Shown here in pieces: positions 1 through 11,125 of a stretch of 64,000 nt of DNA. Below the pieces are notes generated by a model. It was not told where the DNA came from. It worked only from the letters and a program-made list of their open reading frames with translations, and ran no database searches. This DNA comes from Bemisia tabaci (taxonomy: Eukaryota; Arthropoda; Insecta; Hemiptera; Aleyrodidae). The translations under genes and the position numbers were made by a program. Numbering within the stretch: the first letter of the stretch is position 1; every line of letters starts with the position of its first letter. Location of the stretch: positions 61,241,167 through 61,305,166 of the forward strand of contig NC_092794.1 in the NCBI RefSeq assembly GCF_918797505.1. Reading direction: 5' to 3'.

Positions 1-513
1 CGCTACTCTGTAGATTTGTATGGTTATGCATGACTTTTAACATTTTTTCGATAATTGTGAATGTAAAAATGTCCGTGAGTTTTCATTAGAGTTGGAATAA
101 TTTCTTAAAAACTGTTGCCCGAAAAAAATAACAGAAATTCTCCATGTTGAAAAATATGTGTGAAGATGTTGGTGCATTGTGCTTGCAAAGGACCAACACC
201 TGGATACGACTATTTCGCGAGGTGAGAACTCATGTTGCATACTTTAGGAAATGACGGCCACCGGTGTTGTCTCTGAATCAACGCTTCTGAGACAAAAACA
301 ATGAAAACCATGAGGAATGTAGGCAACACATAGCTTGAAAAAAAAATATTAAGAAAGAAAAAATATGTATACCCAGAGAATATGTTAATTTGCCCTAAGA
401 GTAAGCGTGATTTTTGATCCAGGAATAATTTCACCTTGTGGTGGAAATAACCGGAATCCTAGCGGCATTTACTATTTTGATGTTAATAACTATACGTACA
501 AGTAATATACGTG
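1..513. other. No feature seen
   Basis: AT-rich sequence. Short open frames only; no splice-flanked exon or repeat recognised. Confidence 0.6.
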
Positions 514-743
514 CACTGGAAAAAAAAAACACATTGGATCTAGAGTCCAGACTCTTTAAAACGTTGACAAGTAAAAGGACTCTTGATTCAATCAGATTTA
601 AGCTTAAATCAAAAGGAAATCCGCTCACATTTAGAGGCTTGGTTCTTGATTCAAGCTTAAATCTGATTGAATCAAGAGTATTTTTTCTTGTCGATGTTTT
701 TAAGAGTCTGGATTCTAGATCCAATGTGGTTTTTTTTTCAGTG
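514..743. mobile_element. Family A foldback MITE, copy 1
   Basis: It starts CACTGGAAAAAA and ends TTTTTTTTCAGTG. Both arms carry GGATCTAGAGTCCAGACTCT and its complement, and the whole element can fold into one hairpin. The interior has GATTCAATCAGATTTAAGCT and its complement. It has no coding capacity; the open frames here are shadows. Confidence 0.85.
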
Positions 744-1593
744 AGGTAAATGTCTACGGAACTTTGGTTGTAGCTTCACCAAATGTCAATTTTTTCCTGT
801 GTAATTATAAAAATAGCCCCAGCATAAAAACAAAATCCCTCATGAATTTTAATTTTGCATGTATGTAAAAATAATTCCAAATAGTTAATTTTTCTGTTTT
901 ATATGTCGTAGTCAGCCACTTAATATGATGAATTATCCCTGGGCCATGCTGATGATTGTAGTTCCCTATTGCAAAATTAAGTCCAAATGTGAAAATGCTG
1001 ACTTTTCACCGTGCCGGCAAGAGTGTGAGGGAATAAAGATAAATGGAGTTTGTCCTAGAGCTGTAGGTGATGTCACCCTCAAAGGGGATGCGAGAGTCGA
1101 GATTCACCTCGACGAGTCGATTCAATCGTTATCGAAAGACCTTGATAGATAAATCCCTATCTTAGCTATGCTTTCTATCGATTAGGGTCAGTCGACAACT
1201 ATTTAACGATTCGAGTTCGAAACAGCAAGACTTTCAATTAGGAAAGCACTAATTGTTAACACCATCCCGTTGATGTCAAGACACCACCACGAAATGGTCG
1301 ATCTGTCGTCGCTTTCTGTGCCTCCTGCTGTTTGATCATCATTTGGGTGTGTTGACGAATCAGAGTTATGGAATTTGAAATATGGAGACCCCCGATCGCC
1401 GACCACGGGAAGGGTGTATCTCACCCGCGCGTTGAGTGACACTCACTCATGAATAGCGTGAGGATTGAGTAGCATCTCACAGTCTCCACCAGCGATTGAG
1501 GAAGGGGAAATTATCGGTCGTTTCACATCTTTGGGGGTTATTCATGGCGTCACTGCTCACTTAGTGCACCTTGCAAGACATGCAGTATTTCGA
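744..1593. other. Non-coding, little seen
   Basis: It contains the H fragment at 943-991. A minus frame of 79 codons (1203-1442) has mixed composition but no splice sites or family I recognise. Confidence 0.5.
943..991. repeat. Family H right-end fragment
   Basis: TGTAGTTCCCTATTGCAAAA followed by TTAAGTCCAAATG matches the H right end. Confidence 0.5.
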
Positions 1594-1996
1594 TGGCTAA
1601 AATTAGAGTACCTGTATAGCGAGAGTATGGATAGACCGCTTCATGGAGGGCTTAGGGCCAAAAAGTGCAGCCACCCTTCTAACCAACTTTTAACGCACAA
1701 ATTAACTGCCAGTCTGCAGATTCCAATTCTAACCAAGATGGCTAAGGATGTACATAAATGAGCGTTTTTCCGCAAAAATGAGTAAATTCATGCAAAAATT
1801 AAGTCAAATACGTGCTTTATGAACGATGGTTCGTAATAATTGTATTAATAAATCGCTCTGTATAATTGAAATTCATAGGTTGGCTGCATTTCTGGGCCCT
1901 AACTTTATTCGCGGAGGCATCGGTGAAGGCCTGATGGATTTTCGGAGTTTCACATCTGTCTGTACTCTCGCTGTACAGGTACTCTAGCTGAAATCA
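1594..1996. mobile_element. Family Z foldback, copy 1
   Basis: TTAGAGTACCTGTATAGCGA pairs with TCGCTGTACAGGTACTCTAG. Further in, AGGGCTTAGGGCCAAAAAGT pairs with CATTTCTGGGCCCTAACTTT. Confidence 0.75.
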
Positions 1997-2617
1997 AAAA
2001 ACACGTATCTTCATTAATATGTTTCAAAATCTCCGATTTCTAGTATGACTGTCGTATGTGCGTGGTGCACAGGGGTTTAAAGGCGTTTTTTGTACGTTCT
2101 CTCTGACTTTGAGGGATTATCAAGCGTTCCTTCTACATTTTTTTTTAACTTCGCGGGGAGATCTGCTGATCTCCATGATGTTGAAAAATTGTAAGGGATG
2201 CGATGATTTTGAGTTTAAAAAATTACCACCTTAAAATTTGGAGTCCTGGCGCAGAGTGGCAAACTTGCTCGTGTTCTTAGCCCTTTATCTCTGCGTGGAG
2301 ATTTGAAGAATCTCACAGGGATCCAGGGAGATGGTCTCTTCCTTATAGTCACAGATACGCCAGATTACACCCGCAGCTTTGGGAGATTTTCATGAGCTTG
2401 AGGGTTAATATTACAAGATCATTAGAACAATATAGAGTTTATCGTAAAATTTTACCGAAAAAAAGTACGCTAAGTGCAAACTTCTGAATCACTCAAAAAA
2501 TCCACATTTGATAATTCAACATCTTCTTGTGGGCACTGTGATTACACCCACACAGTGATGTCATTGTCGACCGGTTATGTTATCATTCTGGTCAGTCGAG
2601 CCGACCAATGACACTAT
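1997..2617. other. Non-coding, nothing seen
   Basis: No open frame, repeat or motif stood out. The short palindrome around GGAGATCTGCTGATCTCC (2157-2174) is the only structure. Confidence 0.5.
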
Positions 2618-2872
2618 ACTGCCGTGCTAAGGAAGAACGCCGTATGAACATTCAGCCGTTGCCATATTTCCTTCAATATAAGACGAATTTACTGGGGAAA
2701 TTCTGAATTTTATTCCTCCAATGTTGTAGATAATTTTTTTCGCAATTTGATCTAAAATATCTGAAAAGTTCAAGGAAAAATATGCACAGCCTCCCTCAAA
2801 AATACATGTTTTCCTCGGGAAATTTTGGCAACTCTCTTAGGTTCATACGGCGTTCTTCCTTAGCACGGCAGT
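2618..2872. mobile_element. Family F foldback, copy 1
   Basis: The ends are ACTGCCGTGCTAAGGAAGAA and its complement TTCTTCCTTAGCACGGCAGT. The interior is AT-rich. Seven copies occur in the window. Confidence 0.85.
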
Positions 2873-3090
2873 GTAGGTATACATAGAGAGGCGCCGCCGC
2901 AGTAACTTAAACCACTTGGCAGCCACGTCTTAGTGACAGGATAATTTGTATCTGAAACGTTGCCAGGTAAACTCACAAGTGTTAATTTGTTTTGACTTCG
3001 CTGTGGCTTGCCAAGCCAAGCGGTCACGACATCATTATAAACACGTTTTTCAAACGTGCCAGTTTGTTTAATTTGATTAATTAATTGGGT

Positions 3091-3117
3091 TTCTTCTCCT
3101 CTCTGTTTCAGGTGAGT
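3091..3117 (+). promoter_or_regulatory. Candidate recursive splice site (ratchet point)
   Basis: A 20-base pyrimidine-rich tract runs into CAG, and the next bases are GTGAGT, so a strong acceptor and a strong donor sit back to back with no exon between. In flies such sites let very long introns be removed in steps. It is on the same strand as the perlecan-like gene and about 21.5 kb upstream of its first recognised exon, where a long first intron would lie. Of the CAGGT strings I looked at on this strand, this is the only one with both a good tract and a good donor. Confidence 0.45.
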
Positions 3118-3167
3118 TCCTATCTTCCCGCATCCCGCTACAACATCAAAAACCCTCTGTCAATTAT

Positions 3168-3420
3168 TCTGCCGTGCTAAGGAAAAACGCCGTATGAGCC
3201 TTCAGCGGTCGCCAGATTTTTTTTGATAAAACACGAATTTATATGAAAAGTGGAAAGATTTTTCTTCCATTTTTCAGACAATTTTGTTCGAACTTTACTC
3301 TAAAATATCTGAGACTTTCAAGGAAATATAATCATAACTTTCTTCAGAAATAAGTATTTACCGAGAGGAAATTTGGCAACATCAGAATGCTCATAGGGCG
3401 TTCTTACTCAGTATGGTAGT
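3168..3420. mobile_element. Family F foldback, copy 2
   Basis: The left end is CTGCCGTGCTAAGGAAAAAC; the right end has decayed to TTACTCAGTATGGTAGT. TATT flanks both sides. Confidence 0.8.
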
Positions 3421-4388
3421 ATTCCACAAGGGCTTGACTGATCTACTTGCGTGGAGGTATCTTTTTCAAGACTGCAGTTATGTGAGGTACAAAGCTTATA
3501 AATCTAAGGATATATAGGTCGGAGATTGATTTAGTTTTCATTTATTTATTCATATTTTTTTTTTTAATTCAATCCTGATTTCGTCTTTTTACGTTGCTGT
3601 AGAGCGAACCTTGAAGTGAGTTACCGAAGATTGAGCTGGATTTGACCATGGCTGAGAAATAATCAATTTTTTTACTTTATTTCATAGAGACGAAAAAGTA
3701 ACAAAACTTTTATTAGGCAGTAGCTTTGTCCTGCAGCGCATCAGCAAATAGAGAGACATAGATGAATAAAGCGACGCCTGAATGCAACTATTCGTGTCAG
3801 ATTGCTGCCCTTCTTGCATATAAGCAAAAAACGAAGGCGAAACGGTTTCCAACTGCAGAATAAGGATATGTCGCGCAATTTCAAAAATTCAATTTTTTAG
3901 TGCTTTCGTGACTAAGTACACTCTTTAAAATGATTTTTTAAAACTGTATGATTTGGCAATTCATTTTCATCATTTTCAAAGTCAATTTGTAAAAAAGACA
4001 AAACATTGCCGTATTTTCGTCTGCGTCTTGCGCCTGAAAGTTTTATTTTTTATTTTTATTTGCAACTAATAGCTTCATTGAGGCAAATTCCCTCCCTCTC
4101 CTATTTCTGCCCATGGCAATCCCTCTCGAGCGATTTTTCCATTGCGAAATGTCAGTATATAGGGATTTCAAACCCCACCAGTCATTTATTAGTGTCCCAA
4201 AAATCCTAAAATTGACCTGAGGACCCCATGAAACCCAATCTTTCCCAGGCTGTTTGAAATCTGTCTTTTAAACTCCAAGGACTCCTAGTGGATCTGGTCG
4301 GATTCCTCGCTAAGATAAAGAACTTAACATAGTGGTCATAAAAAAAGAGAAAAAAACCACTCGGGGGGCAGCAGTGCAGCACCCCGGA
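3421..4388. other. Non-coding, nothing seen
   Basis: AT-rich. A 67-codon + frame at 4006 lacks support. Confidence 0.5.
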
Positions 4389-4402
4389 TAATCCGGCCCT
4401 GT
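4389..4402. mobile_element. Solo end of a family CC-like element
   Basis: GGATAATCCGGCCCTG matches the right terminus of the hAT-like element at 5638-6663. No left end was found nearby, so this looks like a relic. Confidence 0.4.
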
Positions 4403-4531
4403 CTTTCAGGTCTTAGCTCTTCTTCCATTAGAACGCATTTTAAACCTCGAGAGTCCTTCTGTTCAATACTTTTCTAAATTAAGAAGGCAGTCCTAGAGTT
4501 TGCAAAATATTTGCATACAATTATGCGTTTG

Positions 4532-4692
4532 ACCAAATGGACCACATTTTGGAACTAGAAATGAGAACCTTCTGCATTTGGCGCATTTTAGAAACAAAAT
4601 AGGTGCCATTAAAGCCTCAATGGAGATAGGTGCCTTAATGTATGTAAAAAAGCCTACATTTTTTCTTTATTGCAAAATGTAGTCCAAATGTG
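4532..4692. mobile_element. Family H foldback, copy 1
   Basis: The ends are TGGACCACATTTTGGAACTA and TTGCAAAATGTAGTCCA. About 150 bp, no coding capacity. Confidence 0.7.
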
Positions 4693-5637
4693 AATTTCTA
4701 TACTTGCTCTTTTATGAGATTTGGTTACTGTGGCATCTTGAAAAGAACATTAATGACAAAAAAAACAATCCGATAAGATTACTCCTCACCTGGGTTATTC
4801 AGGAAAAGGAGGTGGGTGGAGAGAAAAAAGAACTTAAGCTCTCTGACATCGATAAAAGTGGAATGTACTAATAAAGAAAATTTATGGTTCGTCAAGGTCA
4901 GTATTCATGAGTTTGTTGGCAAACTGAAAGCTGATATGATCAACTCTCGATTCCGAGAGATCAACATCTTACATTTTTCTTCGGTGAAGAGAGGAATAAA
5001 AGCAGATTAAAGCCGAAAAGCGGCAAGATTTATCGGGGATGAACCTCTCTCATTGATTCTAGAGTCCAGACAAGTGTCCGCACTGGTCACTGCTCTGCTT
5101 TTCTGGCGGCCAACGGCTACTGGTTACTGGTTACCCGGCTGCGATTTGTCAAACATTACACGCGCTTCTAGACGCCACAGCGTCGCGGCTTACGCATTCG
5201 GAAAACAATATCATCCACCTGGGATCAATATCATCCAATAGGATGAGGTCGGACATTGACCACTAGTATTCTTGGGCAATTACATAAGGGCACGGTGATT
5301 TTGTGTGAAAACTTCAAAATTGTGGGCTTTGCCGCCTTAGGTTGAGAGAGATACTAGCGGATACATCGAGTCTTTTTTTCTGCTTTTTTCAACGGAAAAA
5401 AGATCACTCCATACTTAAAATGGGCCGATGGACTTCTTGAAACTAGCTCGTCTAAGATTTTCAGGAAAGTAAAATGTCGAAAAAATAACCTTGAAATTTT
5501 CAAACGTAGGAAAGGAAGAACCAGAATATAAGGTACCTCTTCCTGGTGATTTCCGGCTATTTGAAACACCTAAAAATTGGCTAATTCGTGTTTGTTTTAA
5601 CGTGAAAATTTGTTTACATATACCCGCCACTATCCTT
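4693..5637. other. Non-coding, little seen
   Basis: Small frames on both strands around 5350-5690 overlap each other and have no exon signals. The CC element begins at the right edge. Confidence 0.5.
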
Positions 5638-6663
5638 CAGGGCCGGATTAAGGGGGGGGCCACGTGGGCCGCGGCCCATGGCGGCAAAATGTAGGGGGCG
5701 GCAAATTTTGCAATCTTTTTGAATGTAGGTATCAAAAAAAGAAAGAAAAAAATCGGATTCAGAAAATAAATTACAAACGAGAAAAGGCGACAAAATCTCT
5801 CATTTCCTGAGAGTAAAAAGAGTAATTTCTAATTTTGTCGTCTTTCGGTGATGCAAGAGACAACACCTTTAATTAGTCGAGTTAAGAGAGAAACCAAACA
5901 TGCAATTTGACCTGGAACGGAGCGACGCGGCGGTCGGCATGAAACGCATAGCGCCTACAAGACTGCATGAATACTTCACGCATTGCGTCCAACACAGTGC
6001 GGTCAGCAGCGGTCGGCGTGAAACGCATAGCGCCTACTAGACTACATGAATACTTCGCGCATTGCGCCAACACAGTGCGGTCGGCGCAGCTGCGGAAGTT
6101 AAAATTGTTAATCACATTTATGTTTGTTCTTTCATAATTTTTTCTTTCGTTTTTTTATAAATGGAAGGCCTTGTCCAAACAGGGATGGGTTTACGGAACT
6201 GAACTTTTGTTAGTGTTGACAAGGCTTTCACAAAAAATGTGCCCAACACGAGTATACGCGTCTCATACACCCCTCCCCGACCGGCACGTTCACTTGATGG
6301 TTTTATAGATCGTATTCGACAGATCACACAGGTGAGATTATATTGATATCGATTGGTTCAATATGTAACCACAGCCTTAAAAGTCAATTTAGAAATCTGA
6401 GGTAACGGGCTTCATATGATCGAATTTTTATTCTCTCGAGTACTAAATGGCAACAAAAGTGAAATTGTTAGGAATTATATCATTTTCAGCTTTTCCAAAT
6501 TAAATCCGAAAATTTTTGTTTGAGGTCGTGTTCCATATTGTTTTGAACCAAACGATACATCGAATCACTGTCGAATACGATCTATTGATGTTTCAAAACG
6601 AATGAGAAGGGGGCGGAAAAATACAGGCGGCCCATGGGCGGCAAGTAGGTAAATCCGGCCCTG
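5638..6663. mobile_element. Family CC: hAT-like non-autonomous element, 8-bp target duplication
   Basis: The ends are CAGGGCCGGATTA and AATCCGGCCCTG, with GGCCCATGGGCGGCA just inside both. The element is flanked by an exact 8-bp direct repeat, CTATCCTT (5630-5637 and 6664-6671). The 8-bp duplication and CAGGG start are typical of hAT elements. The roughly 1-kb interior has no transposase. It holds a family K tandem pair (5905-6090) and a separate inverted repeat with ends ATAGATCGTATTCGACAG (6304-6592). Confidence 0.85.
5905..6090. repeat. Family K tandem pair (inside the hAT-like element)
   Basis: Two direct copies of about 85 bp carry GTCGGCATGAAACGCATAGC and GAATACTTCACGCATTGCG. Confidence 0.7.
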
Positions 6664-6866
6664 CTATCCTTGGCCCTTTTTTCGTTACCTCTTTAAAAAA
6701 TTCACCTCACCCGAAACGTAAAAATTTACAAATTCACCATGTGCCGTGAATTTCCTTTAATAACCACTGCATGCATCAAGTATGCTTTTATAATTTACTC
6801 TCGATCAACTTGTACTCCGCACGGGGCGCAATCAAAGACATTCCGCAATCGCACATGCTGATATTA

Positions 6867-7072
6867 CACCGAAAAAAAAATATGCGGGCTATATAGACTT
6901 ACCGTCCGTTTTGTACTCTGGCTTTGAGGCCGAAAGTTCCGGGTGCCGGAACCATAGCTTCGACTGTTCCGGGTGCTACGCCCGGAACTTTCGACCTCAA
7001 AGGCCGGAACACGGACGGTAGTCTATATAGCCGGTTAGTACGGCCTCCATGGCCGGAATCTTTTATTCAGTG
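6867..7072. mobile_element. Family B foldback MITE, copy 1
   Basis: The ends are CACCGAAAAAAA and TTCAGTG. GC-rich arms carry GGGCTATATAGACTTACCGT and its complement, plus CCGGAACTTTCG near the centre. Confidence 0.8.
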
Positions 7073-7110
7073 TGGCGCGCATAAGAAATCCGATTGCGGT
7101 ACAAATGGAG

Positions 7111-7425
7111 CCACTCGATGGTTGACAATTTGCCTTCAATATGAGTAATATGAAAAATTTGCTACTCGAAAGTTAAAATAGTTGTATCTTAATTTTCCAT
7201 CAGTGAAGGCTCTGTTTTCAGAGTGATCATATTACTGCCTCACGCAGAAATGGATGCAAGAGAGGCATGGGATGAGAGGCATGCGATACATGTAGAACCA
7301 CTCGATGGTTGACAATTCACCTTCAATTTGAGTAATATGCAAGATTTGCTAATCGAAAGTTAAAATAGTTGTATCTTAATTTTCCATCAGTGAGGGCTCT
7401 GTTTTCAGAGTGATCATATTACTCA
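7111..7425. repeat. Direct tandem pair, period 187 bp
   Basis: The units start CCACTCGATGGTTGACAATT at 7111 and 7298 and end TTTTCAGAGTGATCATATTA. They start 40 bp after B copy 1. Confidence 0.8.
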
Positions 7426-7894
7426 TATACCCCTCTCACATAGTGAGAAGGGACGTCTACATCTTCAAGTGTGCGGCCGGGGTATAAAAGCCGTATTTTC
7501 GGGTGACGTGAAAACGTGGCGTTTCCTTTTGGCGGGGTCAATTTCGCTTGATTAAAATAAATCTGCCCATTATTCGGAAAACGGTGTCGTTAGAGATGAC
7601 GCGGAGGGGAGGCTTCATCGGATGCCCATTTGAATACGGATTCCGAACCCCAACTTCTCCCGCGGCGAGGAAGGTGGCATCTCATATCTCTGCCTCTTAT
7701 TATTTATGTTATATTGTTAAACTTATATACGCTATTCGCTCCAGTTTAGTTTTCTCCTCCCGCTCGCACACCTCATCCTCTCGTCTACCCACATGATTAT
7801 TCACCTAGGTTTTTTTGTCTTCTTCCCCGTAGCTCCTTCTCTCGTCCGCACCGATGCGATGTTGTGAGATTTGGGAGATTTTCACCACATTTAA

Positions 7895-8465
7895 AGGATC
7901 AGCGAACTCATTGTTGAACTCGATAGACAAAGCTGTAGACGACGAAAGACTGTAGAAGACGAAAGGGATATGGAGGGATCCAATTGGAGGAAGTGGGTGG
8001 TTGCGATGGACAATGGAGACAGGTTATAGACTATAACGGCAACCCCCGAAGACGTTATAGTCTGCGGGCCGATTATTGAAACTTATAGACAAAGCTATAG
8101 ACAAAAACGACAAAAGGAGTTTGGAGGGATCCTATTGGTGGAAGCAGGTGGTGGCAATGGACATAGGAGGTAGGTAATGGAGTAACTAACGGCAACCCAC
8201 TAAAGACCCGACTGTTAGTCCATCATTTTCTTCCTTAGTCTATAAGAACCATAACCATGTCAACCAATAGGATCGCTCCATATTCCCTACGTCTTCTTTG
8301 TCTATCGCTTTGTCCATCAGTATCAATAATCGGCCCGCTGTTAGTCCATCATTTTCTCTCTTAGTCTACAGGAACCACCCATTTCGATCAATAGCCTCGC
8401 TCCTAACTCCCTATGTCTTCTTTATCTTTCACCTTGGCTACCAATTTCATCAATCAACTCGCAAT
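7895..8465. mobile_element. Family J elements, nested or tandem pair
   Basis: Repeated arms TATAGACAAAGCTATAGACA and GGAGGGATCCTATTGGTGGA have complements such as TCAACCAATAGGATCGCTCC, ending ATCAATAATCGGCCCGCTG. At least two J copies are interleaved here. Confidence 0.65.
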
Positions 8466-8474
8466 GTTCCTGTA

Positions 8475-8560
8475 ACGCGTTTATCTACATCTAGGGGGTG
8501 CGCCCCCTGACCACCTCGCAGTTCAACCCCCGATGCGTTTCGCGCTCCAGACGTTACGCG
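8475..8560. repeat. GC-rich short motif, copy 1
   Basis: CTAGGGGGTGCGCCCCCTGA followed by CACCTCGCAGTTCAACCCC and GTTTCGCGCTC. The same order of motifs recurs at 23829. Confidence 0.6.
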
Positions 8561-8973
8561 TTACCCATGTGGTTTTACATTTTAGAGTAAGACAAAATGT
8601 TATAATTCAGCAGAGTTGGCTGATTATTGAAACTATGTTCATACAACAAGAGAAGATAAACCTTATCGTAACCATGCGATTCATCGCATTTCGATTTTTC
8701 GTTATGCTGACATGAAGTTCAACAATCAGCTAGCCCGGATTTAGAGCAAGTATTACATATACGTTTTTCAAAAAATATTGCCTCCGATTGATTGTACTGC
8801 ACGTCTTTTCTCACTCAATCAAAATCCGTCACAGCCACTTGACTCCTCATCCAGAAAATCGCGCGTGGGAAAATAAAGAAAGATGAAACAATTCTTTCGG
8901 CGGGCGACTTGGCAGACACTCGTTATCATATTTCCGACTGGCTTTTTTCAACGCCGATCCGCCCACCTGGAAT
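8561..8973. other. Possible decayed short element
   Basis: GGCTGATTATTGAAACT (8619) and AAGTTCAACAATCAGC (8715) could be the worn ends of a J-like element; otherwise nothing. Confidence 0.35.
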
Positions 8974-9229
8974 CTGCCGTGCTGAGGAAAAATGCCGCAT
9001 GAACATTCAAAAGCTGCCAAATTTTCCCGCATAAACCCATAATTTTTAAGAAAATATTATGAATATTTGCCTTTGGAATTTTCACATACTTAAGATCGGA
9101 TTGCGAATAAAATTTTCCGAAAAATTGGAAGAAAAATAATAATACATTTTCCAGAAAAGTCGTATTTTATCGAGGTAAATTTGGCAATATTCGAATGTTC
9201 ATACGTCGTTTTTCCCGAGGGAAGCAGCA
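8974..9229. mobile_element. Family F foldback, copy 3
   Basis: The left end is CTGCCGTGCTGAGGAAAAAT; the right end GTCGTTTTTCCCGAGGGAAG is diverged. Confidence 0.8.
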
Positions 9230-9610
9230 TTTTAGTCGGTTACAATGCGCGGAGTCCTCGTCGCCCCGAAATCCCACCCCAGGAGCACTTTGACGCCGTC
9301 ACCACCCCCTCCCCCTCGTCAGGGCAGCGAATAAATCGGAAGTTTTATCGGCACCCGTTCGCGTGCGAATTTCCCGACTGCGGTGTCGATAAATTAGCAG
9401 CAAATCGGCTCGTTACAAACGACGCCCGGCCTGGCGGTAGCGTCGCGACGCCCACAGCGACCCGTCGCGCCGTTTTGATCTTGATGATTGGGCGCTGGAA
9501 TTTTCAGAGGACGAGTGTTCTGCGTGGGACTCAGCTTGATTCTGCGCTTTTCTATCCGAAAGATACATATCTACCAGCTGAAACAGAGGTTGCCCTCGCA
9601 GCAGGAGCGT
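9230..9610. other. CpG-rich block between two F elements
   Basis: Markedly GC- and CpG-rich compared with its flanks. Frames are open on both strands (up to 163 codons on +) but include F sequence at their ends. No domain recognised. It could be a regulatory block. Confidence 0.4.
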
Positions 9611-9867
9611 ACTGCCGTGCCGAGGAAAAACGCCGTATGAACATTCGGGAGTTGCCAAATTTCTCGGGATAAAACAGTTATTTTTGAGGAATGCTACTCA
9701 GATTTTTCCTTGAAATTTTTAGATATGTCGGATCCAATTGCGAACAAAATTAACTGAAAAAATAGATAAAAAATATTCTTAATTTTTCCAGTAAATTCGG
9801 TTTTAAGTAAAGGAGATCTGGCAACGTCTAAAGGTTCATACGGTGTTTTTCCTTAGAGCGGCAGCGT
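9611..9867. mobile_element. Family F foldback, copy 4
   Basis: The ends are ACTGCCGTGCCGAGGAAAAA and TTTTTCCTTAGAGCGGCAG. It lies 380 bp from copy 3. Confidence 0.8.
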
Positions 9868-10130
9868 AGCCCGACGGTGGAAGGCTCCGGAAGACAGCAG
9901 GGTCCCCCTTTTTGGAGGGAAAGAGGCACATCAAGAGTCCTCGAAAGAAGACAGACACCCGGCGCTAACTGAACAAATTCAGTTTTTACTTGTTACAGGA
10001 TTAGATCCTGCATTACCTAAGCGGTACGAGAAGAAAAGAAGAGTCAAAAATTTTGAAACATTTTATTTATATAATTTTTTTATTACATTATATTCTTTTA
10101 GCGTTACGTACTTCATAAATGGCCTCATAT

Positions 10131-10382
10131 CGTCATTTCTCTCACGGAGGTACGCAACTACTTTTCAATGTGGCCAAATTTCACCGCACAAATTGCATTC
10201 TCGCGAGAAGAATCTTGGGCATTTCTATCTGAAAATGTTACCGATTTTTCTTCTAATCTCCAGCAAAAATTAGACATATTTTTGGAGGAAAATTCCTCGG
10301 ATACAATCTCGTAAAAGATTAAATTGTCTGGGTCAGTTTTGCAATCTCGGAATGGAGTTACGTTCCTTCGAGTGGCGTGACG
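10131..10382. mobile_element. Family G foldback, copy 1
   Basis: The arms are CGTCATTTCTCTCACGGAGG and its diverged complement ending GAGTGGCGTGACG. GGAGTTACGTTCCTTCG marks the family. Confidence 0.75.
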
Positions 10383-10883
10383 TGCTTTGCGACACATCGA
10401 TTGATCCACCATTTAAACCTATGGAAAGATTCGCAGCGAACATCCGAATAATCGATTCTTTACCACAGCTCGAATGGGGAAATATCTATAATCGATTTTT
10501 CACGCCTCGCCACTGGTTCCTTCATGCGAAGAAATACGATATTCATTAGGGATCTCATAATGAAAGTATGCACGCCAACAACCTCAAACAAACGAAATAT
10601 TATTTTGGTCGCGAAAATATTGTCATTAACTACTTCCTTCCCAGTGAAAACTCAAAAATAAATTTCAGACAGCAAAAATTATAACCAGGCGGCAACTGCG
10701 TGGGCGATCATATAGAGATCGGCCCATCCCGTCGGGTCGTCGAGACGCTTTCTTCCCTTCTCGGCCCGCCTTTTGATTTATCCCCCGTAAGTCGGGACGG
10801 GGGGGGGGGAGGAGAGGGGGATGTCCCCCGCATCCGCGATACGACCGACGACCGTGGACGACGCTCATCGTGTGATTGCACCG
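10383..10883. other. Non-coding with G-rich run
   Basis: A G-run of about ten and GGAGAGGGGG occur at 10800-10820. GC-rich from 10690. No gene recognised. Confidence 0.45.
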
Positions 10884-11125
10884 CGGCGCACAGTGGGCCA
10901 AGTCAAAAGAAAAAGTCAGACATGGCTCTGGAAACTTTAGAAAGCCTCTATCTTCGTTAATACAAAACTTAGAAGTTTAAAAGTGCTTTCATTGGTTTTC
11001 TCATTAAATTGGCTTCATGACGGACCCCTAAAAATTTAAATTACAACGAAATAAACGTCAAAATTTGCAGTTTTTTCGAAAAATATTATGTACGATTTTT
11101 CCGAATGGCTCGTTCCACTGTGCGG
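10884..11125. mobile_element. Family BB element, copy 1
   Basis: The ends are CGGCGCACAGTGG and CCACTGTGCGG. The interior holds TTCATTGGTTTTCTCATTAA and AACGAAATAAACGTCAAAAT. Confidence 0.75.

Noticed and set aside
9181..9672. 163-codon + frame
   Set aside because: Both ends are family F sequence and the middle is GC-rich, where long frames arise easily; no domain.
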